Both the position numbers and the translations under genes were made by a program. This document shows positions 25,160 through 32,333 of a stretch of 64,000 bases of DNA, piece after piece (within the stretch, counting starts at the first letter, position 1; the number at the start of each line of letters is the position of its first letter). The DNA is from a bacterium (GTDB lineage Bacteria; Hinthialibacterota; Hinthialibacteria; H5-UNCL2), in contig JABTUV010000001.1 in the NCBI GenBank assembly GCA_015075175.1, forward strand, positions 806,001-870,000. Reading direction: 5' to 3'. The notes below the pieces were generated by a model. That model ran no database searches. It was given only the letters and a program-made list of their open reading frames with translations, and was not told the DNA's origin.

Positions 25160-25200
25160 GATGACCCTCCTGTCAAGGCGATAGGCTTTACGCTATTCCC

Positions 25201-25230
25201 ACCTTAAAGGGAAGGTTGGCAGGCTGTCAA
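25201..25230 (-). promoter_or_regulatory. Probable promoter of the ylxM-ffh-rpsP-trmD-rplS operon
   Basis: On the minus strand, TTGACA (25230-25225), an 18-base spacer and TAAGGT (25206-25201), about 42 bases before the ylxM start. The -35 lies in one arm of a GGCTGTCAA / TTTGACAGCC inverted repeat (25222-25250). Confidence 0.5.
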
Positions 25231-25335
25231 GATTTTTTCTTTGACAGCCCCGACACTCATCCGGTTATTCACCGCTTGTCAACTCCGCCCGTCGCCCGTA
25301 TGCTGATTCACGAAGCGGGATTCGCTTGAAACGCA

Positions 25336-25562
25336 ATGAGGTTCAAGAGGATCACTGTGAGACCTGGACAAATGGGCGGGCTCCCTGCATCCGTGGTTTG
25401 CGCATACCCGTGGCCACGGTCGTCGGGATGGTTGCCGACGGCATGACGGAAGCAGAGATCACCCGCGAATACCCCGATCTGGAAGCAGAGGGCGTCCACG
25501 AAGCACTGGCCTACGCGGCCCAGGCCGTGCGGGAGCGCGAGCTTCCGCTGGCGACGCCATGA
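25336..25562 (+). CDS. DUF433 antitoxin-like protein (one frameshift)
   Basis: About 75 residues. 'MRFKRITVRPGQMGG' from ATG 25336 continues, after a one-base shift near 25385, into 'PCIRGLRIPVATVVGMVADG', 'MTEAEITREYPDLEAEGVHE' and 'ALAYAAQAV'. This is the DUF433 (VapB-like) pattern, a small HTH protein typically paired with a PIN-like toxin. An alternative unbroken frame starts at ATG 25326 but lacks the family's N-terminus. The stop TGA overlaps the ATG of the next gene. Confidence 0.7.
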
Positions 25563-26021
25563 GGTTCCTTGTCCACAACGCCCTGTCTCCAACATTAGCG
25601 GAATTATTGCGGCGGCCACGACGCAGTTCACGTGCGAGACCTCGGTTTGCAGGCGGCTGACGACGGCACGGTTTTTGCCGGCGCCCAAGAACAGCGGATT
25701 CTCGTTTCGGCAGACACTGACTTCAGCACCCTTTTGGCCCTGAGGAGAGAAACCAGGCCATCCGTCATCCTTTATCGGCGCACCACGGCGCGGCGTCCGG
25801 AACAGCAGGCCGTGATCCTGCTTGCCAACCTCCCAGCGGTGAAGGAAGCCTTGGAACAGGGAAGTCTGGTCGTTCTGGAGGAGTCTCGAATCCGAATCCG
25901 CTCGCTGCCATCTGCTAGTGCCGTTTCAAGAAAAGTTGTAGCGCCCGGGTCGTCGTCTCGATACGCCGGAGTACCGGCTACTCGAGGACTCGGTTTTTGC
26001 CTTCCCGCAACTACTTTTTGA
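25559..26021 (+). CDS. DUF5615 PIN-like toxin with repeat-derived C-terminus (one frameshift)
   Basis: '[18 protein letters not shown]' then, after a frame change near 25620, '[18 protein letters not shown]', '[16 protein letters not shown]', '[19 protein letters not shown]' and '[15 protein letters not shown]'. This is the PIN-like nuclease fold of the toxin usually encoded after DUF433. Acidic residues of the PIN site are D in 'SADTDF' and the early 'N/D' position ('VHNALS' where family members have D). The last ~35 codons lie inside a 120-bp inverted-repeat element (25915-26034), which supplies the stop codon. The native C-terminus should be close to 'IRIRSLP'. Confidence 0.65.
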
Positions 26022-26034
26022 GAAACGGCACTAG
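25915..26034. mobile_element. MITE-like 120-bp element with imperfect terminal inverted repeats
   Basis: The ends CTAGTGCCGTTTC(A)AGAAAA and TTTTTGAGAAACGGCACTAG form ~29-bp imperfect terminal inverted repeats. The centre is a 43-base segment (25955-25997) that recurs nearly unchanged at 48119-48161. No transposase is inside. It has landed at the 3' end of the toxin gene. Confidence 0.7.
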
Positions 26035-26164
26035 AATGGTCGAAGTTTACACGGCGAGGGTATAGTCGTGCGCTTACCTCGCTTTTTGTGCTCTTTGACG
26101 CCCCACTTGTGGTTGCCGTACTAAACCATGACATCGCCCGCCCCTTCTGCTAGGCTTTCCCATC

Positions 26165-26716
26165 ATGCGTAAGCCTTTGCGTTTCCTTTCGTTGTTCCTG
26201 CTGGTGGGCTTGCAGCCGGCCCCCGCGACGACCATGGTCCCCCTCACGCTGGCGCAACTGGAGGCGGCTTCCGAGCGCATCGTGATCGCCAGCGCCGTGG
26301 CCCGCGAGTGCCGTTGGCAGGACAAGAAGATCATCACCGTCTATCGCCTGGAGGTCGCCGAGTCGATCAAGGGCGCGGCCACGAGTACCCTGGAGGTCAC
26401 GCTCCCCGGCGGCAGCGTCAAGGAGCCCTATCCCTTGGCCATGACGGTTCCCGGCGTACCGCACCTGGCGCTCAAGCAACGCGTGCTGTTGTTTCTGCAA
26501 GCCCGGCCGGCGGGCGGTGATACCATCACCGGATGGACGCAGGGCTGCTACGACATCCGGCGCGACGAAACCGGCCGCGAGCGCGTGGACGTGCCCTCGT
26601 TCGTGCTGGGCGAGAAGGCCAAGGCCCGACTTGATTCTCAGGGTACGATGGCGTTGGCCGATTTCCTGGCCGAGATACGCCGCACCGTCGTCGAGAGAGA
26701 GGCGCGACCGAAGTAA
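26165..26716 (+). CDS. Secreted protein of unknown function coupled to the matrixin gene
   Basis: 183 residues with a signal peptide ('LRFLSLFLLVGLQPAPA'). The mature part reads 'MVPLTLAQLEAASERIVIAS', 'ITVYRLEVAESIKGA', 'LEVTLPGGSVKEP' and 'LFLQARPAGG'. This beta-rich pattern recurs in exported proteins encoded beside matrixin-like proteases in myxobacteria and candidate phyla. I do not know its function. Its TAA shares a base with the ATG of the protease gene, so the two are cotranslated. A role as protease partner or pro-region carrier is only a guess from this coupling. Confidence 0.75.
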   Translation: MRKPLRFLSLFLLVGLQPAPATTMVPLTLAQLEAASERIVIASAVARECRWQDKKIITVYRLEVAESIKGAATSTLEVTLPGGSVKEPYPLAMTVPGVPHLALKQRVLLFLQARPAGGDTITGWTQGCYDIRRDETGRERVDVPSFVLGEKAKARLDSQGTMALADFLAEIRRTVVEREARPK

Positions 26717-28524
26717 TGCGCCTCCGCCGAACCGCCGCGCTCTTGTCGCTCTGGCTTCTCTGTACCCCCGCCCTGGCCGGGCACAATCTACTTCTCTCCG
26801 ATCCCGTCGCGGGGACTCCCATCCTGGATGAAGAGGGCCGCACCATCCCCATCCGCTGGGACGACCGCGCGCTCCCCATCAAGTGGTGGGTTCATTCCGG
26901 CGGCAGCCCCGCCTCGCAGATTTCCGCCCAACAGGTCGCGGACGCCATGGACGTGGGCTTTCTGGAGTGGGAGAACGTCGAGACTTCCCGGATCGCCTTC
27001 CAGTTCGCCGGTTTCACCAGTCAGAGCAACGGCAACGCCGGTTTTGACGGGATCAACCTGGTCACGTTCGCCGACGAGGAGGAGTTTCCCTGGGGAGACA
27101 CGTCCATCCTGGCGTTCACACCTTCATTCGTCCTGACGGAGGACACGGTCCTGGACGCCAGCAACCCCCTGGGGCTTCCGGCGGGTTTGTATCCGCGCGG
27201 GACCATTCTGGACGCGGACATCATCTTCAATCCCCGGCGGGCGTTCTCGTTGATCGGTACCGACCTGGACGTGCGCTCGATCGGCTGCCACGAGATCGGG
27301 CACCTGTTCGGACTGTCGCACTCGCCCATCAGCGCGGGCGGCGCGCCCAACACGAGCGGGTATGCGCGCGCGACCATGTATCCCTTCGTGAGCTTTTCGC
27401 AATTGTCGCTGGAAGAGGACGACAAGTCGGGCGCGGCGTTTTACTATCCTGACCCCGGAAGCGGCGCTCATCCGGGCGGCCAGGCGCCATTTACCCGCGG
27501 CGCCATCGCCGGCCGCGTGACCGAACCTTCCGGACGCGGCCTCTCCGGCGCCATGCTGATCGCCCTGCCCGTGGACATCGGTCTCTACCCCATCTTCACC
27601 CTCTCCGACTGGGACGGCTCTTATCTCCTGCCCAACGTCCTGCCGGGCCGCTACAAGCTGCAGTTGTCGCCGTTTTCAACGACCAATTCGCAGGGCCTTT
27701 GGAACCTGCGCTACAATCCCCTGACGTTTTCGGCGCTTACTTACGGTTATCCGACGGAGTTTTACAGCATCCCCGAGACGGGCGACGATCCGCTGGACGC
27801 GGCGGAGATCATCAGCGTGACGGCGGGGACCACGACGACCGGCATCGACCTGGTCGCCAACGTGCTGGCGCCGCTGGCGGACGATTTCGAACCCAACGAC
27901 ACGTCCGCGACGGCGGCGCCCATTGCACCCGCCAGCCTACCCATCGGGCGCACGCTGATCGATCCCTTCGACGACCAGGACTGGTTCCGGTTCACCGTTC
28001 CCGCGGGCACGCGGCTGACGCTCAACGTGGACGCAGAGTCGATCCAGTCCACGCTGGATTCGCATCTGTTTCTCTTCGAGGATCGCGCGGGAGTGCTCTC
28101 GCTGGTGGCGGAGAACGACGACGAGTTTCCCGGCGTGACGCTGGACAGCGCGATCAACCTGTACGTGACGGCCTGGTCCGGCCCGCACCTGGTCCTGGTG
28201 CGATCCTACCAGGAGGACGGGCGGCCGACTTCGCGCGGGCAGTACCAGTTGGCCGTCGCCGCAGTGTATCCCACGCCCACCCCGACGCCGACGTTTACGC
28301 CCACGTCAACGCCGACTTGGACGCCCACCCCGACGCCCACGGGCACGCCCACGCCCAACAAGTTCGACCTGGTGCGCGACGCGCGCGTGGATGAGTTGGA
28401 CCTGTTGGAGTTCCTGCGGCGCTACGAGACGGGCGACGTGTCCGTGGACTTCACCGGCGACGGCCGCGTCGACCGCGAGGACCTCCTGCTCTTCAGCCAG
28501 CAGTGGTCTCCGGGGGAAAATTAG
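26716..28524 (+). CDS. Secreted matrixin-type metalloprotease with PPC and dockerin-like domains
   Basis: 602 residues. Order of parts: signal peptide (1-23, 'LLSLWLLCTPALAG'); matrixin catalytic domain (~25-250) with the zinc motif 'HEIGHLFGLSH' (~193-203) and a later 'YPFVSF' turn region; a carboxypeptidase-regulatory-like beta domain ('GAIAGRVTEPSGRGLSGAML', ~255-340); a pre-peptidase C-terminal (PPC) domain ('DDFEPNDTSATAAP' to 'YQLAV', ~390-510); a Thr-Pro linker; and a dockerin-like pair of calcium loops ('DARVDELDLLEFLRRY', 'DFTGDGRVDREDLLLF'). It probably acts outside the cell. The tail 'GEN-stop' is encoded by the arm of a palindromic repeat. Confidence 0.88.
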   Translation: MRLRRTAALLSLWLLCTPALAGHNLLLSDPVAGTPILDEEGRTIPIRWDDRALPIKWWVHSGGSPASQISAQQVADAMDVGFLEWENVETSRIAFQFAGFTSQSNGNAGFDGINLVTFADEEEFPWGDTSILAFTPSFVLTEDTVLDASNPLGLPAGLYPRGTILDADIIFNPRRAFSLIGTDLDVRSIGCHEIGHLFGLSHSPISAGGAPNTSGYARATMYPFVSFSQLSLEEDDKSGAAFYYPDPGSGAHPGGQAPFTRGAIAGRVTEPSGRGLSGAMLIALPVDIGLYPIFTLSDWDGSYLLPNVLPGRYKLQLSPFSTTNSQGLWNLRYNPLTFSALTYGYPTEFYSIPETGDDPLDAAEIISVTAGTTTTGIDLVANVLAPLADDFEPNDTSATAAPIAPASLPIGRTLIDPFDDQDWFRFTVPAGTRLTLNVDAESIQSTLDSHLFLFEDRAGVLSLVAENDDEFPGVTLDSAINLYVTAWSGPHLVLVRSYQEDGRPTSRGQYQLAVAAVYPTPTPTPTFTPTSTPTWTPTPTPTGTPTPNKFDLVRDARVDELDLLEFLRRYETGDVSVDFTGDGRVDREDLLLFSQQWSPGEN

Positions 28525-28606
28525 GGTCAGCGCCTAATTTTGCGAGCAGCCTTGCCAATTACGACAAATCTCTCGGCGAAATTAGGCGCTGACCCTAATT
28601 TTCCCC
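28513..28606. repeat. 94-bp palindromic repeat with perfect 28-bp arms
   Basis: The left arm (28513-28540, beginning GGGGAAAATTAGGGTCAGCG) is repeated inverted and without mismatch at 28579-28606, around a 38-base centre. Both flanking convergent genes (matrixin, ruvX) end Gly-Glu-Asn-TAG inside its arms. A second copy lies at 49693-49781. GGGTCAG-type palindromes of this kind are often moved by RAYT/Y1 transposases; none is in the window. Confidence 0.85.
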
Positions 28607-29023
28607 GCGCCGCGCGTCCAGCCACGATTGCAGAATCAGCATCGCCGCCGACTCATCCACGACCTTCCTGCGTTTCTCCCGCCGCATTCCGGCGCCGATG
28701 AGCATTCGCTTGGACTGCGCCGTGGTCATGCGCTCGTCCCACGTCTCGACCGTCAGGGCAGGGAACGTCCCGCGCAGCCTGGCCACGAACCGTTCGACGC
28801 TCTCCGCCGCCGGACCGGCCTTGCCGGAAAGCGTCCTGGGATAGCCGACCACGATCCGCTCGATGTCCTCTTCCGCCTGCACCAATTCCCGCAGTCGTCT
28901 CAAATCGTCGGCGTCGTTCCTGCGTTGGAGCGTGGGGCGGCCGAAGGCCATGCGCCTCTCCGGATCGGAGATGGCGACGCCGATGCGGACCTGTCCAAAG
29001 TCGAGGGCGAGGATTCGGGCCAT
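28595..29023 (-). CDS. ruvX: RuvX/YqgF putative pre-16S rRNA nuclease
   Basis: 142 residues, the usual size. RNase H-like resolvase fold: 'MARILALDFGQVRIGVAISD' supplies the first Asp, 'IERIVVGYPRTLSG' the middle block, and 'TWDERMTTAQSKRMLI' with 'KVVDESAAMLILQSWLD' the last acidic residues. The family is implicated in maturation of the 5' end of 16S rRNA. I start at ATG 29023; the open frame continues upstream through a repeat to a TTG at 29197, which adds non-family sequence. The last three codons and TAG are in a palindromic repeat. Confidence 0.9.
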   Translation of the reverse strand: MARILALDFGQVRIGVAISDPERRMAFGRPTLQRRNDADDLRRLRELVQAEEDIERIVVGYPRTLSGKAGPAAESVERFVARLRGTFPALTVETWDERMTTAQSKRMLIGAGMRREKRRKVVDESAAMLILQSWLDARRGEN

Positions 29024-29347
29024 GCGGGATGCTAGCGCGGATGGAGGGGGATGGTCACCGACTTTTCGCGTTGGACTGACGATTGCGCGGAGAACCCGCG
29101 TGGCCCGTGGTGCGCGTCGCTGGCCCGCAGCGTGCGGCGCCGCCGCGTGGAATCCCCCCCAACCCCCCTTGTTAAGGGGGAAGGAGAGGGATTGCAACCG
29201 AGTTTCATTCTTATCTTGACAAGGCCCAGCGGGCCGCCTAAACTGAACGGTAAAGGATGCTTGACAGGCTTTGCATCACCTTGCAAATCCTGAAGTTACA
29301 TGCATCCCATCCGGCGCCGTCGCGGCGCCCTTCAAGGAGCCTCTTTC
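29024..29347. other. Divergent intergenic region between ruvX and the bacilliredoxin gene
   Basis: It contains a C-run/G-run hairpin repeat (CCCCCAACCCCCCTTGTTAA and GGGGG, about 29150-29190), the promoter at 29216-29244, and a ~100-base leader ending with AAGGAG nine bases before ATG 29348. I see no gene. Confidence 0.55.
29216..29244 (+). promoter_or_regulatory. Sigma-70 promoter of the bacilliredoxin gene
   Basis: TTGACA (29216-29221), 17-base spacer, TAAACT (29239-29244). Confidence 0.75.
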
Positions 29348-29902
29348 ATGCATTCGCTTTACGATCGAGAAGCCGTCCGGCCCATGTGGGAAGAACTGGA
29401 GCGTGTCGGGGTGCGGTCCCTGACGACGCCCGAGGAAGTGGATGCCGTGCTGTCGCAAGAGCAGGGCACGACGTTGGTCGTCATCAATTCCGTCTGCGGT
29501 TGCGCGGCGGGCGGGGCGCGCCCCGGCGTCATGCTCAGCCTGCAGCACAGCGTGATTCCCGACGCCTCGATTACCGTGTTTGCGGGTGTGGATCGGCCCG
29601 CCGTCGAGCGCGCGCGCAGCTATATGACGGGCATCGCGCCGTCTTCGCCCAGCATCGCGCTCTTTAAAGACGGCAAGCTGGTCCACGTGCTGGAGCGCCG
29701 CCACATCGAGCAGATGGACGCGAACATGGTCGCCGAGAACCTCAAGCAGGCGTACAACCGCTTCTGCGGCGCCGGGACCCTCATCCCGCGGAGGTTCGCC
29801 CGCATCGCCCCGTACCAGCAGTGCGGCTCCATGGTCCCCGGCTGCAACGCCGGCGTCCTGCGGCTCGCGCGGGGCGTCCCCCGCTTCGGCGCATGTCCAT
29901 AA
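29348..29902 (+). CDS. brxA: Bacilliredoxin (BrxA/BrxB, YphP/YqiW family) with repeat-derived C-terminal extension
   Basis: A thioredoxin-fold protein that removes bacillithiol (or a related thiol) from proteins. The sequence 'LTTPEEVDAVLSQEQGTTLV' is followed by the family motif CGC in 'VINSVCGCAAGGARPG', then 'TVFAGVDRPAVERARSYMTG' and 'PSSPSIALFKDGKLVHVLER'. ATG 29348 has AAGGAG upstream. Family members end near 'AFDAHC', equivalent to 'AYNRFC' here (about residue 140). The remaining ~44 residues are encoded by a dispersed repeat (29768-29895) and look foreign. Bacillithiol itself is not shown for this organism; other low-molecular thiols are possible. Confidence 0.85.
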   Translation: MHSLYDREAVRPMWEELERVGVRSLTTPEEVDAVLSQEQGTTLVVINSVCGCAAGGARPGVMLSLQHSVIPDASITVFAGVDRPAVERARSYMTGIAPSSPSIALFKDGKLVHVLERRHIEQMDANMVAENLKQAYNRFCGAGTLIPRRFARIAPYQQCGSMVPGCNAGVLRLARGVPRFGACP

Positions 29903-29925
29903 GGTCCCTAGGTCCTATTACGCAG
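29768..29925. repeat. Dispersed repeat fused to brxA and GGTCCCTAGGTCC linker
   Basis: 29768-29895 resembles the CGCCGGCGTCCTGCGGCTCG / GGGGCGTCCCCCGC family seen at 20405-20460 and is read as protein. 29895-29925 holds TAAGGTCCCTAGGTCCTATTA, which joins the stop codons of brxA and, on the other strand, ilvN. Confidence 0.6.
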
Positions 29926-30199
29926 CAGAGCTCCTCAATCGCACAAACCTGATGCTCCGCCGCGTGCGCGCATCCTCAACGTCCTCCAGCCAGGCGCACG
30001 ATCTGCTCCAGCCGCTCGTCTTCGTTAACCTTCAGCCAGATGCGGCTCCGGCCTGCCTCGCCGATGGGCAGGCACAGAATCCCTCGACGTTGTACGCCCG
30101 CCGCGAAAACAGCCCGCACACGTGCGACATCACCCCGCATGGTTGTTGACCGTCAGCTCCAGCACCGATTGTTTTTTCGTTTCACGCGGGCGTGGACAT
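29918..30199 (-). pseudogene. ilvN: Acetolactate synthase small subunit, frame-disrupted
   Basis: ATG 30199 follows GGAGGTGAGGCG directly after the ilvB end. Across about four single-base losses the minus strand reads 'MSTPA', 'ETKKQSVLELTVNNHAG', 'VMSHVCGLFSRRAYNVEG', 'LCLPIGEAGRSRIWLKVNED', 'ERLEQIVR' and 'LEDVEDARTRRSIRFVRL'. This is the ACT domain of IlvN, which gives valine feedback inhibition of acetolactate synthase. The ~93-residue total equals the short IlvN type of enterobacteria. Because ilvB just upstream has the same kind of damage, sequence error is more likely than loss of the pathway. Confidence 0.7.
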
Positions 30200-30204
30200 G
30201 CGCC

Positions 30205-31852
30205 TCACCTCCGATCATGTCTTTGTTGGCCGCTCCGGGTGGGACCATGGGAAGACCTTCTCTTCGCCCGCAATCGGGCAGTTGATAAGGCAGGGACCGT
30301 CAATGCCGAGCGCCTCTTCCAGCATGGCCAGCGGATCGTCGCCGGCGCCGGATCGCGGCCGGAACGCCAGAACCGCGGGCGATGGCGGCGAAATCCGGCG
30401 TGGCGTGGAACCGCAGGCGGAGATGCGTCTGCCGTAAAACTCCTGGCCGCCGCACGAGGCCGAGATGGTCGTTGTTCATCAGAGCACCTTCACGTTGAGG
30501 TTTTCCTCGGCCAGGGTCGCCAACCCTGAATGTTCAGGCAGACTTCCATCACCGGAGATGCAGACCACGCGACTCTGTGGCTCGGCCAGGGCGGCGCCGA
30601 TGGCGGCCGGCAGGCCGAAGCCCATCGTGCCCAGTCCGCCCGAGGTCAGCCAGCGCCGCGGTTTGCGCAGGGGATACACCTGCGCCGCCCACATCTGATG
30701 CTGCCCCACGTCGGTTGTGATGATCGCGTCGTCGTCCAGCATTCTGGCGGCGGAGAGGAGCAGGCCGTAAGGCTGGCGCGGATCGTCGGCGCCGGGCAGG
30801 GTCAGCGGATGGCGCTCGCGCAGGGCGGCGACGCGCGCCATCCACTCGGGCCGCTCCACTTGCGGCATGTGCGCCAACACTTCGGTGATGACCTGCCCCA
30901 CGTCCGCTTCGATGGCCAGCATCGGCTGCTTGATCTTGCCCTGCTCTGAGGCGTCGATGTCGATGTGGATGATCTTGGCGTGGGGGCAAAACTGGGCGGC
31001 CTTGCCGGTGGCGCGATCGTCGAAGCGCACACCCGCGGCGATGAGCAGGTCGCATTCCTCCAGCGCCATGTTGGTAAAGCGGGCCGCGTGCATGCCCAAC
31101 ATGCCCAGAAAGAGGGGATGGTCGGAGGGCATGGCGCCCAGGCCCATCAGGGTGGAGGTGGTGGGGAGCAGGGCGCGTTCGGCCAGCGCGCGCACGGCGC
31201 GGCAGGCGTTGGACGCGATCACGCCCCCGCCGATGTAGAGGATGGGCCGGCGCGCCTCGCGGATCATTTCCACCATGCGGACGATCTGCGCGCGCTTGGC
31301 GTGGGGGGGAGGGGTCGGCTCGCCGGGTCGCGGCCAATGCTCCACTTCGATCTCCTCGTTCTGCACGTCCTTGGGCACGTCCACCACGACCGGCCCCGGC
31401 CGTCCCGACGCCGCGATGCGGAACGCCGCCGGAATCGCCTCCAGAAGCTCCGCCGCCGAGCGCACGAGGAAGTTATGCTTGGTGATGGGAATGGTCAGTC
31501 CGTAGGTGTCGATCTCCTGGAAAGCGTCGGTCCCGATCATGGGACGCGGGACCTGGCCGGTGATGGCCACGAGCGGAATCGAGTCCATGCGCGCGTCGGC
31601 GATGGCGGTCAAAAGGTTGGTCGCGCCCGGCCCCGAGGTGCCAAAGCAGACTTCCGGTCGGCCCGACACCCGCGCCATGCCCTGCGCGATGAAGCCCGCG
31701 CCCTGCTCGTGCCGCGCCAGCACGTGCTTGATGTCGCTCTGGCCCAAAGCGTCGTACAGCGGCAGGTTCGCCCCGCCCGGTATCCCCGCGATACATCGAA
31801 TCCCCTGCCGCCACAGCATCTCCACGATGATCCGTGCACCCGAATACTGCAT
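30205..31852 (-). CDS. ilvB: Acetolactate synthase large subunit, frameshifted near the 3' end
   Basis: A thiamine-diphosphate enzyme making acetolactate for valine/leucine (and acetohydroxybutyrate for isoleucine) synthesis. The first 457 codons are intact: 'GARIIVEMLWRQGIRCIAGI', catalytic Glu in 'RHEQGAGFIAQGMARV', 'CFGTSGPGATNLLTAIADA', 'PLVAITGQVPRPMIGTDAFQ', and the ThDP motif start 'CISGDGSLPEH'. A lost base near 30482 ends that frame. The rest continues as 'LLMNNDHLGLV' (the NN of the ThDP motif), 'GDDPLAMLEEALGIDGPCLI' and 'EEKVFPMVPPGAANKDMIG', then ilvN. ATG 31852 is preceded by GAGGAG. An attenuator and leader peptide lie upstream. Confidence 0.88.
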
Positions 31853-31879
31853 GATCGTCTCCTCTGTTTCTCCTGGACG

Positions 31880-31923
31880 TGAAAAACGAAAAACCCCCGG
31901 AGGCCTGTGCCGCCGGGGGTTTC
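31880..31923 (-). terminator. Attenuator hairpin upstream of ilvB
   Basis: On the minus strand AAACCCCCGG...CCGGGGGTTT forms a stem with a GC-rich core, followed by TTTTTCGTTTTT. It lies between the leader-peptide stop (31951) and the ilvB start (31852), as in transcription attenuators of branched-chain amino-acid operons. Confidence 0.75.
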
Positions 31924-31950
31924 ATTCTGCTTCTCTCTCTTCTTTTTACG

Positions 31951-32049
31951 TTACGTCACCCTCGACAGCACAAACCGGTCCGTGCGCGCTACCGCCAGTA
32001 CCGCTACCAGGAGGAGGACCGCAATGTACAGGTTGGCAAGTGCTGTCAT
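31951..32049 (-). CDS. ilvL-like leader peptide of the ilvBN operon
   Basis: A 32-codon frame from ATG 32049 to TAA 31953-31951. It reads MTALANLYIAVLLL, then VAVLAVARTDRF and VLSRVT. Fourteen of 32 residues are Leu, Val or Ile (7 Leu, 6 Val, 1 Ile), clustered before the attenuator hairpin. E. coli ilvL also has 32 codons and begins MTAL. Ribosome stalling on scarce charged tRNA-Leu/Val would let transcription pass the hairpin into ilvB. It is short, but position, composition and the hairpin agree. The ribosome-binding site is weak (AAAAAGAAAACC). Confidence 0.65.
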   Translation of the reverse strand: MTALANLYIAVLLLVAVLAVARTDRFVLSRVT

Positions 32050-32127
32050 GGTTTTCTTTTTCAGCGGTTCAACCGCTGCTTTGCTTTATTAATAGCAAGA
32101 TTTCCGGTTAATGCAGGCACTTTCTTC

Positions 32128-32305
32128 ATCCGCGGCGCCCTCACTAACCCTCTCCCCGGGAGGCTCACTCTCCCGGGAGGGACTCTTACCTCTCCCGGGG
32201 GAGGGCACTCTTACCTCTCCAGGGGAGAGGTCGTTCATCGCCGCGGCGGACGAGACGGGTGAGGAGTGCGCGCGGCACGCCGCGCAACTACGGCGCCCTT
32301 GCAAC
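32128..32305. repeat. CCTCTCCCGGGAGAGG repeat array before the DNA methyltransferase
   Basis: Three tandem variants of CTCTCCCGGGGGAG lie between about 32150 and 32230, introduced by CCCTCACTAACCCTCTCCCC. A GCGCGGCACGCCGCGCAACTAC fragment (about 32268-32290), the inverse of the GTAGTTGCGC repeat, follows. The same CACTAACCCTCTCCC module is inside the histidine kinase gene at 54667. Confidence 0.7.
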
Positions 32306-32333
32306 CGTGCCCCCCATCTCATAACGTGCCCCC

